A DNA stretch of 64,000 bases from QNZT01 sp964573205 (lineage in GTDB: Bacteria; Campylobacterota; Campylobacteria; Campylobacterales; QNZT01), in assembly GCA_964573205.1 (NCBI GenBank), contig CAZNIT010000045.1, forward strand, positions 1-64,000, written 5' to 3'. This document shows positions 35,932 to 45,500 of the stretch, piece after piece. The stretch's first letter is position 1; each line of letters starts with the position of its first letter. The position numbers and the translations under genes were made by a program. The notes below the pieces were generated by a model. The model saw nothing but the letters and a program-made list of their open reading frames with translations. It ran no database searches and was not told where the DNA came from.

Positions 35932-36778
35932 GACAACTTCGAGCTATATTAAGCCCCAACGATTCCAACATCAAAATATCTTTGTTAGGAGCGTTACCTT
36001 TTGTGGTTAGATAATTTCCTATGACGACGGAGTTGGCGCCCGCGGAGAAAATCTCCGCCTGTCTCTCTTTGAACATATACTCTCTACCTCCGGCAATCAT
36101 AATCATAGAATCCGACAATCTGGATCTGATATATGAAATGATATCCAAAGCTTTCTCGATATCCAACGAGTTTCTATCAAGAGGAAGAGCCGGATTGGGA
36201 TGAAAAAAATTCACGGCGACGGAGACCGGCGAAAGCTCTTTGAGCGACTCGATCAAGCTCACTCTATCTTCATGACTCTCTCCCATTCCGAATATACCGC
36301 CGCTACACAGATCCAGACCGGCCTCTTTGACATTAACGCAAGTTCGATACCTATCATCCCAACTATGTGTAGTGCATATTTTACCGTAATACTCTTTTGA
36401 GCTCTCAAGATTGTGGTTATAGCTTGAAACTCCATACTTCTTAAGCTCTCTCATCTGCTCAACCGTAGCCGTTCCGTTACAAGCTATGATGTTTAAATCA
36501 GGAATCTCTTTTTTCACCGCGCTCGCGGCCTTGCAAATAAACTCCAACTTAGAATCTCCAAGCCCTTTACCGGCGGTAACCAGACAAAATCCTACAGCTC
36601 TGTTTTTTCTGGCATTTTTCGCTTCATTTACAATTTCGTCAATACTTTTATATTTATACTTTTCTATTTGTGCGTTATATTTCGCACTTTGGGTACAAAA
36701 AGTACAATCTTCACTACAACTGCCGCTGGAAACATTGCATATGGCACATAAAAATACGGTTTTATCTGGCATCTTCAC
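35924..36778 (-). CDS. bioB: Biotin synthase
   Basis: BioB is a radical SAM enzyme that inserts sulfur into dethiobiotin. The SAM-cluster motif CSEDCTFC gives C21, C25 and C28. NVSSGS precedes it, YNHNLESSKEYY is near 137, and GGIFGMGES is near 176. The length of 284 residues fits the short type used in Campylobacterota. The start is GTG, with an ATG two codons later also possible. It overlaps the topA end by 17 bases and the antiporter start by eight. Confidence 0.93.
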   Translation of the reverse strand: MKMPDKTVFLCAICNVSSGSCSEDCTFCTQSAKYNAQIEKYKYKSIDEIVNEAKNARKNRAVGFCLVTAGKGLGDSKLEFICKAASAVKKEIPDLNIIACNGTATVEQMRELKKYGVSSYNHNLESSKEYYGKICTTHSWDDRYRTCVNVKEAGLDLCSGGIFGMGESHEDRVSLIESLKELSPVSVAVNFFHPNPALPLDRNSLDIEKALDIISYIRSRLSDSMIMIAGGREYMFKERQAEIFSAGANSVVIGNYLTTKGNAPNKDILMLESLGLNIARSCHG

Positions 36779-38843
36779 GGTGTTTACACTTTATACATTC
36801 ATAGATCTCTTTTTTACGGAACAATCTTTTTGCCATCATGTATCCGCACTCCTCTTTCGGACATTTCCTATTTACAGGTTCGTAAGTAGAGATAAATTTA
36901 CATTTTGGATAAGCACTGCAACCGTAAAATTTACCTCTTCTGGATTTTCTTTGAACTATATCGCTACCGCATTCGGGACATTTAACACCTTCAAGAATCG
37001 GTAGAATCTTCTTCTCTTTTTCCGTACCGTCGATATTTTTGGTATATTTGCACTTCGGAAAACCGCTACATGCTATAAACTCACCGTAGCGCCCCTTTCT
37101 TTTGAGAAGCTCTTCACCGCATTTGGGACACTTTTCACCGGTTGGAATCGCTACTTTTTGACTTTTTATATTTTTTTTACCCTTTTCAATTTCTTGTATA
37201 AAAGGGGTATAAAACTCCCACAAAACCTTCTGCCACTCTTTTTTACCTTCCGCGATTTCATCAAGATCTTCTTCCAATTTCGCGGTAAAAGAACTATTTA
37301 CTATGTCTTGAAAATGCTCCTCGAGCATCTCTATAACTTTAAAAGCTATTTCCGTGGGAATAAGCTGTTTTTTTTCTATCTCTATATAATTTCTCGCGGT
37401 CAATAAAGAGATGGTCGGAGCGTATGTTGAAGGTCTTCCGATTTCCAAAGACTCCAGCTTTTTGATAAGACTTGCCTCCGAATATCGTGAGGGCGGTTCC
37501 GTAAAGTGCTGATTTGCCTCTAAATGACTTAATTTTGCCTCTTGCCCCTCTTTTAGATCGGGAAGAAGCTTATCCTTGTCGCTCGTTCCAAGAACTCTGT
37601 AAAAGCCGTCAAACACGAGTTTTCTGCCCGTAGCTTTAAATTTACCGTTTGAGGAGGCAAAAATGATCGATTGCGACTCAAAAATCGCATCAGTCATCTG
37701 AGAAGCTATAAAGCGGTTATATATAAGCGTATAAAGTTTTAACTCGTCCGGTTTTAAAAAACCTTTCGCCACTTGAGGAGTAAATGATAAAATCGTCGGA
37801 CGAATCGCTTCATGTGCTTCTTGAGCGCCTTTTGATTTTGATTTATAATACTTGGGTTTGGAGGGTAGATATTTATCTCCGAACTCATCGCTTATCTTCT
37901 CTCTTGCCGACTCTATCGCCTCAGCCGCAATATTTAAGCTATCCGTTCTCATATATGTAATAACACCCATTATACCCTGATCCGTCTGTACGCCTTCATA
38001 AAGCGTTTGAGCGACCATCATAGTCTTTCTGGGACTAAATCCCAAAACCGAAGATGCCGTCTGCTGAAGTGTCGATGTCATAAAAGGAGGATTCGTAGAA
38101 GTTTTTCTCTGCCTTTTTTCTATCTTTTCCACTATATAAGCGTCACTTCTCAACACCTTCTCTATCTCTTTAGCTCTCTGCTCTGCGGAGATAGTCATCT
38201 TCTCTATTTTCTCGCCTTTATATTCGATCAAAATCGAATCTATGCTTTTATTGAAAACGGCATCTACACTCCAGTATTCAATAGGTACGAAAGCTTTGAT
38301 CTCTCGCTCTTTATCTACGACTATCTTCAAAGCGGCACTTTGTACACGACCGGCACTAAGTCCTTTTTGAATTTTCGAAGCGATAAGTGGAGAGAGTTTA
38401 TAACCGACTATTCTATCAAGAAGACGACGAGCTTGCTGAGCGTTTACGCTATCTATATCTATTTTTCTAGGATTTTTAAGAGAATGATCGATCGCTTTTT
38501 TTGTTATTTCATGAAAAACTATTCTAGGTACTTCCAAAGGATCGGCACCGATAGCGGTAGCGATATGAAAACCTATAGCCTCTCCTTCACGATCCTCATC
38601 GGTCGCGATATATACCCGTTCGCTCTTTTTCGCCAACTCTTTTATCTCTTTCACGATTTTCGAGTGATCTCTAGAGACTCTATACTCAGGAATAAACTCT
38701 TCACCCTCCACCTTTATACCGAACGAACTTTTGGGTAGATCTCTAATATGACCTTTTGACGCTATTACCGTAAAATCCTTCCCTAAAAAATTTTCTATCG
38801 TTCTTGCTTTTGTCGGTGATTCGACTATAATTAAATTCTTCAA
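36762..38843 (-). CDS. topA: DNA topoisomerase I
   Basis: TopA relaxes negative supercoils. The N-terminal TOPRIM domain carries the acidic motif TDEDREGEA at 81-89. The catalytic tyrosine is Y297 in TYMRTDS. The C-terminus has three four-cysteine zinc-ribbon repeats (CPKCGEELLKRKGRYGEF type, then CPECGS and CPKEECG). The length of 693 residues is normal. The start is TTG with GGAA upstream. The overlap with bioB suggests one transcript topA-bioB-antiporter. Confidence 0.97.
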   Translation of the reverse strand: MKNLIIVESPTKARTIENFLGKDFTVIASKGHIRDLPKSSFGIKVEGEEFIPEYRVSRDHSKIVKEIKELAKKSERVYIATDEDREGEAIGFHIATAIGADPLEVPRIVFHEITKKAIDHSLKNPRKIDIDSVNAQQARRLLDRIVGYKLSPLIASKIQKGLSAGRVQSAALKIVVDKEREIKAFVPIEYWSVDAVFNKSIDSILIEYKGEKIEKMTISAEQRAKEIEKVLRSDAYIVEKIEKRQRKTSTNPPFMTSTLQQTASSVLGFSPRKTMMVAQTLYEGVQTDQGIMGVITYMRTDSLNIAAEAIESAREKISDEFGDKYLPSKPKYYKSKSKGAQEAHEAIRPTILSFTPQVAKGFLKPDELKLYTLIYNRFIASQMTDAIFESQSIIFASSNGKFKATGRKLVFDGFYRVLGTSDKDKLLPDLKEGQEAKLSHLEANQHFTEPPSRYSEASLIKKLESLEIGRPSTYAPTISLLTARNYIEIEKKQLIPTEIAFKVIEMLEEHFQDIVNSSFTAKLEEDLDEIAEGKKEWQKVLWEFYTPFIQEIEKGKKNIKSQKVAIPTGEKCPKCGEELLKRKGRYGEFIACSGFPKCKYTKNIDGTEKEKKILPILEGVKCPECGSDIVQRKSRRGKFYGCSAYPKCKFISTYEPVNRKCPKEECGYMMAKRLFRKKEIYECIKCKHREDAR

Positions 38844-39010
38844 ACTTTGATTCCATTTTAAACTATTTTTTTAAGTGGGTATTATAGCAGATTTTGATTA
38901 GGGAGATATTTTTAAAACCTCCGTTTTTGCCTAAAATTTAGAAAAATTGATTTTTTAGTAAAATATGCTTCATAAAAAACATAAGTGCTTCAAATAATAT
39001 CAAACAGGTA

Positions 39011-39058
39011 AAAAATCTATAAAAAAGGGTTAAGATTTTTTACTTTGGTACGATCTAG
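39011..39058 (+). promoter_or_regulatory. Sigma-28-like flagellin promoter
   Basis: TAAGATTT begins at 39031 and a CGAT core is at 39051-39054, close to the spacing of the flagellar sigma-28 consensus (TAAAGTTT, about 11 bases, GCCGATAA). An eight-base inverted repeat, AAAAATCT and AGATTTTT, overlaps the -35 side. Flagellin genes in this phylum are commonly FliA-dependent. Confidence 0.55.
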
Positions 39059-39067
39059 TATATGTAG

Positions 39068-39081
39068 TGGCACGGATGCCA
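39068..39081 (+). promoter_or_regulatory. Stem-loop in the flagellin leader
   Basis: TGGCA and TGCCA form a perfect five-pair stem with loop CGGA, about 26 bases before the flagellin ATG. If transcription begins just after the CGAT box, this hairpin would sit near the 5' end of the mRNA. I rejected it as a sigma-54 site because the GG-GC spacing is three bases too short. Confidence 0.5.
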
Positions 39082-39107
39082 TAATAAAATAAACAAAAGG
39101 ATTTAAA

Positions 39108-40853
39108 ATGGGATTTAAAATTAACACTAATGTTGCGGCTATGAACGCTCATATGAACTCACTGAACAACAACAGAGCTTTGGATAAGTCATTAACCGCT
39201 TTAAGTACTGGTCTTAGAATCAACAAAGCGGCTGACGACGCTTCGGGTATGGCTATCGCCAATCAGTTGAAATCTCAAGCAAGCGGGTTGGGTCAAGCTA
39301 TTAGAAATGCGAACGACGGTATCAATGTCGCACAAACCGCCGACGGTGCTCTTGAAGAGTATACCAATATCATCAACACGGTTAGAACCAAAGCTATTCA
39401 AGCGGCTTCCGACGGACAGAGTGCCGATTCAAGAAAAGCTATTCAAGCGGATATCGATAAACTTTTGGAAGAGGCTCAAAATATCGCTAAAACAACTTCT
39501 TTTAACGGTATGAATCTTCTTGACGGTAGTTTTAAAAACAAATCTTTTCATATCGGTGCATATGCCAATGAAACGGTTGACATCAATATTGATTCAGCTA
39601 AAACTTCCGATCTAGGAAAGTTAGCAAGTATCAATAATGACGGTTCTACCAAAGACGGTGTTGCAAGTTGGAACGATTTGGAAAGTAGCCAAATCACCGA
39701 GACCGGTTCGGGATATACACTAAATCACGATCAATTAAAAATCAACGGTACGAGTATATCGGAATCGCTCAACGAACTTAGTCCCAATAGATTGTTGGAC
39801 GCAAAAAATCTAGCGGCAGCTATATCCGATGCGACAGGACTTACCGCTCAAGCTACAACTAAACTTGAAGCTACATCTGCAATGACAGCTACAACTTTGA
39901 ACTCCACCAATACTTTGAAAATCAACGGTATTCAGGTCGCCGACGGAACATATAGCGCAAATGACAGTGACGGTCAACTTGTTCGTGCTATAAACGATAT
40001 ATCCGATAAAACAGGTGTTACCGCATCAAATGAAGGTGGTAAGATTGTCCTAACAGCAAAAGATGGAAGAAATATTTCTATCAAAACTACCGGAACAGTA
40101 AATACTAACTTTGGTGATCATTTAACCGATCAAGCAGCAACTGCTGCAGTTGTGGCTCTTGAAGCCTCATCAACAAGCGCATTAACGATTAATGAAGGTG
40201 AACTGATAATTAATGGAGTTGATCTTGCAGGTACATACGGTGACGGTTCAACTGCTGGAGATGCCGGAAATAAACTACTTGCGGCCATAAGAGATATAGC
40301 CGGTATGGAAACATCCTCTTTGTCAGGTGGTATTCTTACTCTTGAAGTGACAAATGGTGACGATCTAAACATTGCCGGTAGTGAAGCAACAGATACTTTT
40401 AATTTGACTAAAGGAGTATATCAAGAATCTGAAAGAGGTATCGTTGAAATCATCAGTGACGACAAAATAGTAGTAGGAGGAGACGACTCCGCTACATTCG
40501 GATTGTCCGACGGCGGATATACACCTCAAACAGGCAATATCTCTCTTGACAGTATTGATGTAACTACCAGAAACGGTGCCGAAGTCGCTATACAAATAAC
40601 CGATAAAGCACTTAAAAACATCGATGCGATTAGATCAAATATCGGTTCAACACAAAACCAACTTGAATCGACAGTGAGAAATATTTCTGTGACACAGGTT
40701 AATGTGACAGCGGCAGAATCAACCATTAGAGATGTTGATTTCGCAGCTGAAAGTGCTAACTTACAAAAGAGAAACATTCTCGCACAATCTGGTGTATATG
40801 CGATGAGTCAGGCAAACGCCGCTCAACAAAATGTTATGAGACTATTACAATAG
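39108..40853 (+). CDS. flaA: Flagellin
   Basis: The filament subunit. The conserved N-terminal D0/D1 region (residues 1 to about 150) starts MGFKINTNVAAMNAHMN and contains LSTGLRINKAADDASGMAIA. The C-terminal D1/D0 region (about 485-581) ends NVMRLLQ. The variable middle holds three flagellin-IN-like units, recognisable by LKINGTSI, LKINGIQV and LIINGVDL. The length of 581 residues is similar to other Campylobacterota flagellins. Serine/threonine-rich surface loops are likely glycosylated by the products of the convergent operon that ends 16 bases downstream. Confidence 0.96.
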   Translation: MGFKINTNVAAMNAHMNSLNNNRALDKSLTALSTGLRINKAADDASGMAIANQLKSQASGLGQAIRNANDGINVAQTADGALEEYTNIINTVRTKAIQAASDGQSADSRKAIQADIDKLLEEAQNIAKTTSFNGMNLLDGSFKNKSFHIGAYANETVDINIDSAKTSDLGKLASINNDGSTKDGVASWNDLESSQITETGSGYTLNHDQLKINGTSISESLNELSPNRLLDAKNLAAAISDATGLTAQATTKLEATSAMTATTLNSTNTLKINGIQVADGTYSANDSDGQLVRAINDISDKTGVTASNEGGKIVLTAKDGRNISIKTTGTVNTNFGDHLTDQAATAAVVALEASSTSALTINEGELIINGVDLAGTYGDGSTAGDAGNKLLAAIRDIAGMETSSLSGGILTLEVTNGDDLNIAGSEATDTFNLTKGVYQESERGIVEIISDDKIVVGGDDSATFGLSDGGYTPQTGNISLDSIDVTTRNGAEVAIQITDKALKNIDAIRSNIGSTQNQLESTVRNISVTQVNVTAAESTIRDVDFAAESANLQKRNILAQSGVYAMSQANAAQQNVMRLLQ

Positions 40854-40869
40854 TCAAACAATTTTCTAA

Positions 40870-42927
40870 TTATGATACAACTTCAATAGAAAATTTATCG
40901 TTCATAGAGGAGTTTTCCACTCCTTTATGAATATCTTGAATCAGATACGACTCCATCGTATCGATATAACAGTTTACGATTTTTAAAAGCTGTTTAGAAA
41001 AAATACGCTGAATATTTTCGACATGAAATTCTATATCCGTAAGCTCTAGTGTATTGAAAAACGATGTAATATGTCCTAACGTAAAATAAAAATAATTTGT
41101 AAAAATTTCTTTTATATCACTATTTTCTTCACTCTTGCGATTAGAAATATTTCTAACTAAAATTGAAAGCTCATTTGAAAATTCGATTAAAGAATTAGAA
41201 GTGCTTTTTTTGAAATTATCGATATGATTTTTTATTTCCAAAGCCTCTTGAATTTTTCGTTCGATAATTTTTTTATCTTCATTTTTAAACTTATTTGAAG
41301 AAATACTCAACAAAAAAGTTTGAATTTGGGTTAAAAGTTCATCTTTATCTATAGTTTTAAATTCATCGGTATCTATCTGCTCACTCTTCAATGGTTCGGC
41401 ACCTTCCAAGAAAGCCCCGTCATTCAAATTGAAAATTCGTTGATTTTTTGATTTGTATTTTTTTGTTAATAGACCAAAATCCTTAATTGAAAGTTTAAAT
41501 AACGGTGTAGTCTTAACCACTTTTCTAAAATTTCCTTTTACTTCTATCGTAGAATCGGTCAAACTTATACTCGCTTCACCTGATTCTTTTTGTTCCAATG
41601 TTTTGGCATCTTGATGCGTACTGGTATGTGTACTGCCGGTTTCCGGATCAAGTGCCAAATCCAATCCAAGTAAAAAAAGATTTCGCGCATTAAAGATAAG
41701 CATCATCGCATAAAGTGTTTCTCCGACACTCGGCGCGGAAAGAGAATGAAAACCATGTTTATAGTGCACACCATGTTCATATAAATATACCTGATCCTTA
41801 TAAAAAAGATTCACGATATTTTCTAAAATATATGTTGAAAAAATAATAGGTTTATTTTGCAAAGATTCATAAACACCATCCGTTAAAAACTGTAATGATT
41901 CATTCGTCGGATCAAGATGTAGTATCAAATCTATAGATATACCCTCTTTAACAACTCTTTTTGCAGCTGAAAGCACACATACTATAATAAATTTATTTTG
42001 ATTCTCTTTTATAAATTTTATATTTTTATCCAAAGATGGACCAGCACCCAATAATAAAACCGGATATCGTGAAAAAATAGTTTTCTTCCTAATCTTTTTC
42101 ATATTTAGTATATTATACCCTTTAGCAATAAATTTAGGTGACTCTATATCCCTCATAAGCCTTTTTTGATAAGGATATATCATATATCTACTACTAACGA
42201 TTTCTTCTCTGATTAAATCAATTTTATACAAATAGGTATCTGATAACAATAGATATTTCAAATAGTTATTATCCATATAACCGGCTTGATAAAACGTTGC
42301 AAAATTAACCCTAAATTCTCGATCGTTATCCGCAACACTAAAGATCAAATTCGCGGCTTGAGCAATTTCCGAATAATCTATTGTAAACAATGAGAGCCTG
42401 AATAACTCTATATCATCTTCTATGATAAAACAGTATGGAATATGAAGTTTTGCAATAAGTAAAGGAATATGAAATCCCAGAGCTACTCCAAAATAGATAA
42501 ATTTTGGTATTTTTTTCATGGTTGTGTATTTAGAAGCAAACTTATTGGTATAACTTAGTATTGGTATAACGGCACCCAATCGATGTTCTTTTATAGGTAA
42601 ATTGTCGATTGTTTCAGCCGTCTTTTCAGTAAAATTGAAATTATAAAAAGTCTCTATACTATTTTCGGACTTTTTTAAATTAATTTGATTCACTATTTTT
42701 TCAGAATAATCGATACTATTTTGATTATATAAATAACTGTTCGTTGCAATATCCAATACGTCAAAATAGTTCTTTTCATATATTAACTCATATCTTTGGC
42801 GTATATTTTGATTTGCCAAAGCCGACTCGAAAGCAACAATTTTATTATATAAGTCCGGTTGTTGTTTTTGAAAATATTCTATATTGTTTTGATAGTTATT
42901 TAAAATAAATTTCTCAATATTTTTCAT
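40870..42927 (-). CDS. Motility accessory factor (Maf) glycosyltransferase, DUF115 family
   Basis: Maf proteins transfer nonulosonic acids to serine/threonine of flagellin before export. The central DUF115 domain is recognised by PVLLLGAGPSLDKNI near residue 290, DLILHLDPTNES near 330 and the LFLLGLDLALDPETG-like segment near 420. An N-terminal extension and a helical C-terminal third (about 515-685) match the family's three-domain layout. It is the last gene of the neuB-to-neuA operon (36-base gap) and converges on the flagellin gene, a typical pairing. Confidence 0.9.
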   Translation of the reverse strand: MKNIEKFILNNYQNNIEYFQKQQPDLYNKIVAFESALANQNIRQRYELIYEKNYFDVLDIATNSYLYNQNSIDYSEKIVNQINLKKSENSIETFYNFNFTEKTAETIDNLPIKEHRLGAVIPILSYTNKFASKYTTMKKIPKFIYFGVALGFHIPLLIAKLHIPYCFIIEDDIELFRLSLFTIDYSEIAQAANLIFSVADNDREFRVNFATFYQAGYMDNNYLKYLLLSDTYLYKIDLIREEIVSSRYMIYPYQKRLMRDIESPKFIAKGYNILNMKKIRKKTIFSRYPVLLLGAGPSLDKNIKFIKENQNKFIIVCVLSAAKRVVKEGISIDLILHLDPTNESLQFLTDGVYESLQNKPIIFSTYILENIVNLFYKDQVYLYEHGVHYKHGFHSLSAPSVGETLYAMMLIFNARNLFLLGLDLALDPETGSTHTSTHQDAKTLEQKESGEASISLTDSTIEVKGNFRKVVKTTPLFKLSIKDFGLLTKKYKSKNQRIFNLNDGAFLEGAEPLKSEQIDTDEFKTIDKDELLTQIQTFLLSISSNKFKNEDKKIIERKIQEALEIKNHIDNFKKSTSNSLIEFSNELSILVRNISNRKSEENSDIKEIFTNYFYFTLGHITSFFNTLELTDIEFHVENIQRIFSKQLLKIVNCYIDTMESYLIQDIHKGVENSSMNDKFSIEVVS

Positions 42928-42963
42928 AAATTGCCTTAAATATTTTAAATATTAAAGCAATTA

Positions 42964-43638
42964 TTATTCCAGATAAGATTTGAACTTTTCTATATCAGCA
43001 TAGTCATCTATATCGAGACTTTCTCTCTCATTCATAATAAATTTAATCGTTTTAGTAGCAAGAAAACTTCTATTTTTTAAAAATTCATCTGTTTTAATTA
43101 AATAGATAGCACCATTACTTATAAAAGTTTTAGGTAGGTTTTGACGCGGCATAAAAGGAAAAATATTATTCGCAACTCCTTCGATATATCCATTCTCGTT
43201 TTCTTTAAAAGCTTTCAATATCTTGTTGTCGATCTCGCAAACACTTATTAAGGCGGTTGCGTCACTTTCAAAAAAAAGTTCTACGGCTTTATCTATAAGC
43301 CTTGAATCTCGCAAAGGAGAAGTAGGTTGTAAAAGCATGCAATATTTATATTTTTTTATCAGAGTGTTTAAAACATACTCTACAACCATCTCACTGCTAC
43401 TATCATCCATCGCCAACTCTTTCGGTCTTTTCAACACTTGAGCACCAAAACTTTCGGAAATTTCCAATATTGTATCATCATCACTGCTTACGACGGTGTC
43501 GCAAATATATTTTGCTTGTAAAGCGGCTTCGATAGTCCAAGCGATCAAAGGTTTGTTTTTGATTTTAAAAATATTTTTTCCTGGTATCGCTTTAGAGCCG
43601 CCTCGAGCGGGAATAATCCCCAATATTCCATCAATCAT
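42964..43638 (-). CDS. neuA: CMP-nonulosonate synthetase (NeuA/PtmB type)
   Basis: This cytidylyltransferase activates a nine-carbon acidic sugar with CTP. The nucleotide-binding IIPARGGSKAIPGKN lies near the N-terminus, followed by LLQPTSPLRDS near 101. The length of about 224 residues fits the family without an extra phosphatase domain. I chose the ATG at 43638 (MIDGILG). In-frame starts three and six codons earlier also lie within the upstream gene's end. The operon context points to legionaminic-acid-type sugars rather than sialic acid. Confidence 0.9.
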   Translation of the reverse strand: MIDGILGIIPARGGSKAIPGKNIFKIKNKPLIAWTIEAALQAKYICDTVVSSDDDTILEISESFGAQVLKRPKELAMDDSSSEMVVEYVLNTLIKKYKYCMLLQPTSPLRDSRLIDKAVELFFESDATALISVCEIDNKILKAFKENENGYIEGVANNIFPFMPRQNLPKTFISNGAIYLIKTDEFLKNRSFLATKTIKFIMNERESLDIDDYADIEKFKSYLE

Positions 43639-44875
43639 CGGCACCATCACCCGCAACGGTATGTCTTAATTTCCACTCTCCTTTTACTTTTTTCCAGATA
43701 TGAGGACTTCTAAACTTGTCAACAGTATCAAAAAATTCTTTTTCCGTTATATTAATATAATTTAAAAAATCACTAAAATATTTTTTGGGAAATTCCGTAT
43801 CATACTTTTTTACAAGATAGACAGCTTCTTCTCTAGTAATCTTATCATTTCTTACTTCCTGAGCGGCATCATACGTAGCTCTGCCTATACCGAACTTTAT
43901 AAGTGTTGTATAATAATGAAAAGGATCTATTTTGTCATCTATACTACTATATCTTGAAAAGCTACCCTCCGTTCTTACGGGATTGGCTTTAAATCCTGTA
44001 TTTTCTACGGCATAATAATAACACTCTTGAGGATCCCATTTTAAATAATAACCTAAATAATGTACTTCGATTCCAGAATCTAGTAAATCTTTTTTATTCG
44101 GAGGTATATATGGAACAAAATCATTTTTTGAGTATTCCCCGCTATCTATATACTCCTTCATAGTTATTCCTCCGAACTTCATATCCAATATATTCTCCGT
44201 TGAAAAAAAATCCATATTCATAATAGGATTTTTATTCTCCTCGATAGCATTTCCATATTCGGCCTGATTTTCTCCGTACATTACAAGTTTTATCCCAAAT
44301 TTTTTCGCCATTGCCGGCCCTATAATTCTCTGTCCAACTATAAATGGCTGAAAAGGATGCAACAGGTTTAAAAAAGCGTTTCTTGTCATTCGGCGATGCA
44401 GTTTCCCATTTGGAGTGTAGAGTATGTTATCAAGTCCCCCCGTATGCATCCACTCTTGAAAATTTTGCCATCCGATTTCAGTATATAGATGAGGAGCCCA
44501 GGTAACGGTTAAAGGGTTCATTCCATATTTGTATTTAAGGACATGTGCCGTGTATGCACTATCTTTACCACCGCTTCCGGGTACGATAACATCATAGCTT
44601 CCGTCTTTACTTCTAAATTTGCAAAGCAATTTTTCTAATTTTCTCTCTCTATCTTGCCAGTTTATATTTTTCTCTTTTTCTTCATGATAAACACAAGCCG
44701 AACATACTCCATCATTATTAAAATTTATAACCCTTTTTTTCTCGTTTTTTTCATTTTTAAACTCTATCGTCGAACTCGGGCGTTGATTTGAAATAACACA
44801 TTTTTTACAAAACTTCACCTTATGGGGAAGCCCGTAATAAGCCTCTAACTTCTCTTTTTCAGCAACAGCTTGCAT
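43631..44875 (-). CDS. N-acetyl sugar amidotransferase (PseA/WbpG type)
   Basis: This ATP-dependent enzyme is expected to convert an N-acetyl group to an acetamidino group on a nonulosonic acid or related sugar, using ammonia from the HisH2/HisF2 partners. The PP-loop SGGKDS is at 101-106. Four cysteines, C23, C26, C58 and C61, look like a zinc or structural site. The start was set at the second ATG, eight bases from AAGGAG. An ATG two codons earlier is only two bases away. The exact sugar substrate (Pse or Leg type) is not settled by sequence. Confidence 0.88.
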   Translation of the reverse strand: MQAVAEKEKLEAYYGLPHKVKFCKKCVISNQRPSSTIEFKNEKNEKKRVINFNNDGVCSACVYHEEKEKNINWQDRERKLEKLLCKFRSKDGSYDVIVPGSGGKDSAYTAHVLKYKYGMNPLTVTWAPHLYTEIGWQNFQEWMHTGGLDNILYTPNGKLHRRMTRNAFLNLLHPFQPFIVGQRIIGPAMAKKFGIKLVMYGENQAEYGNAIEENKNPIMNMDFFSTENILDMKFGGITMKEYIDSGEYSKNDFVPYIPPNKKDLLDSGIEVHYLGYYLKWDPQECYYYAVENTGFKANPVRTEGSFSRYSSIDDKIDPFHYYTTLIKFGIGRATYDAAQEVRNDKITREEAVYLVKKYDTEFPKKYFSDFLNYINITEKEFFDTVDKFRSPHIWKKVKGEWKLRHTVAGDGADD

Positions 44876-45500
44876 TTTCATACTCCTTGCATATCTTTAT
44901 AAAATTTTCTATAACTTTCAAACCGTTTATCGAACTCTTTTCCGGATGAAATTGACAACCGTATATATTTCCTTTTTTTACCGCCGAACAAAATTTTACA
45001 TCTTCATATTTAGTGGTCGCTAAAATATATTTTGTATTAGGTTTGGAAATATAACTATGTACAAAATAGAAATCTTCACTATTTTTCACCCCCTCAAAGA
45101 TACTATTTTCCCACTCAATATTATCTTTTCGTACCTCGTTCCAACTGATATGGGGAAGTTTTCGAACCCCCTCAAACTTTTCCACCTTACCATCTATCAA
45201 ACCCAACCCTTTTGTCGGCTCAAATTCATCACTCTCTTGTAACAACAGTTGCATACCCAGGCAAATACCTAACAACGGTCTTGAAGTTTTAGCAAATTCT
45301 TTAATAACATCCACTAAAAACAGTTTCTCGAGATTTTGCATAGCACTCGTATATGCACCTACACCTGGAAGTATAACCCCATCGGCACTTAAAATTACAT
45401 CTTTTTCATTCGAAACGACAGGCTCTATCTTAAATTTCTTCACGGCATTTGCGATACTTTTAATATTTCCTATGCCATAATCGATAATCACTATTTTCAT
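44859..45500 (-). CDS. hisH: HisH-like glutamine amidotransferase subunit (sugar amidation)
   Basis: This class I glutaminase releases ammonia from glutamine. Oxyanion motif PGVGAY is near residue 45, the catalytic cysteine is C80 (GICLGMQ) and the His-Glu pair is H185/E187 (FHPEKS). Unlike histidine-pathway HisH, it lies in a surface-sugar operon beside an N-acetyl sugar amidotransferase and HisF2. It therefore probably feeds ammonia to amidino-sugar synthesis. Its start overlaps the hisF2 end by four bases. No other his genes are in the window. Confidence 0.9.
   Translation of the reverse strand: MKIVIIDYGIGNIKSIANAVKKFKIEPVVSNEKDVILSADGVILPGVGAYTSAMQNLEKLFLVDVIKEFAKTSRPLLGICLGMQLLLQESDEFEPTKGLGLIDGKVEKFEGVRKLPHISWNEVRKDNIEWENSIFEGVKNSEDFYFVHSYISKPNTKYILATTKYEDVKFCSAVKKGNIYGCQFHPEKSSINGLKVIENFIKICKEYENASCC

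Noticed and set aside
39068..39082. TGGCAC before flagellin as a sigma-54 (-24/-12) promoter
   Set aside because: The GC dinucleotide lies three bases too close to the GG, and no TTGC box follows at the right spacing. The upstream CGAT box fits sigma-28 better.
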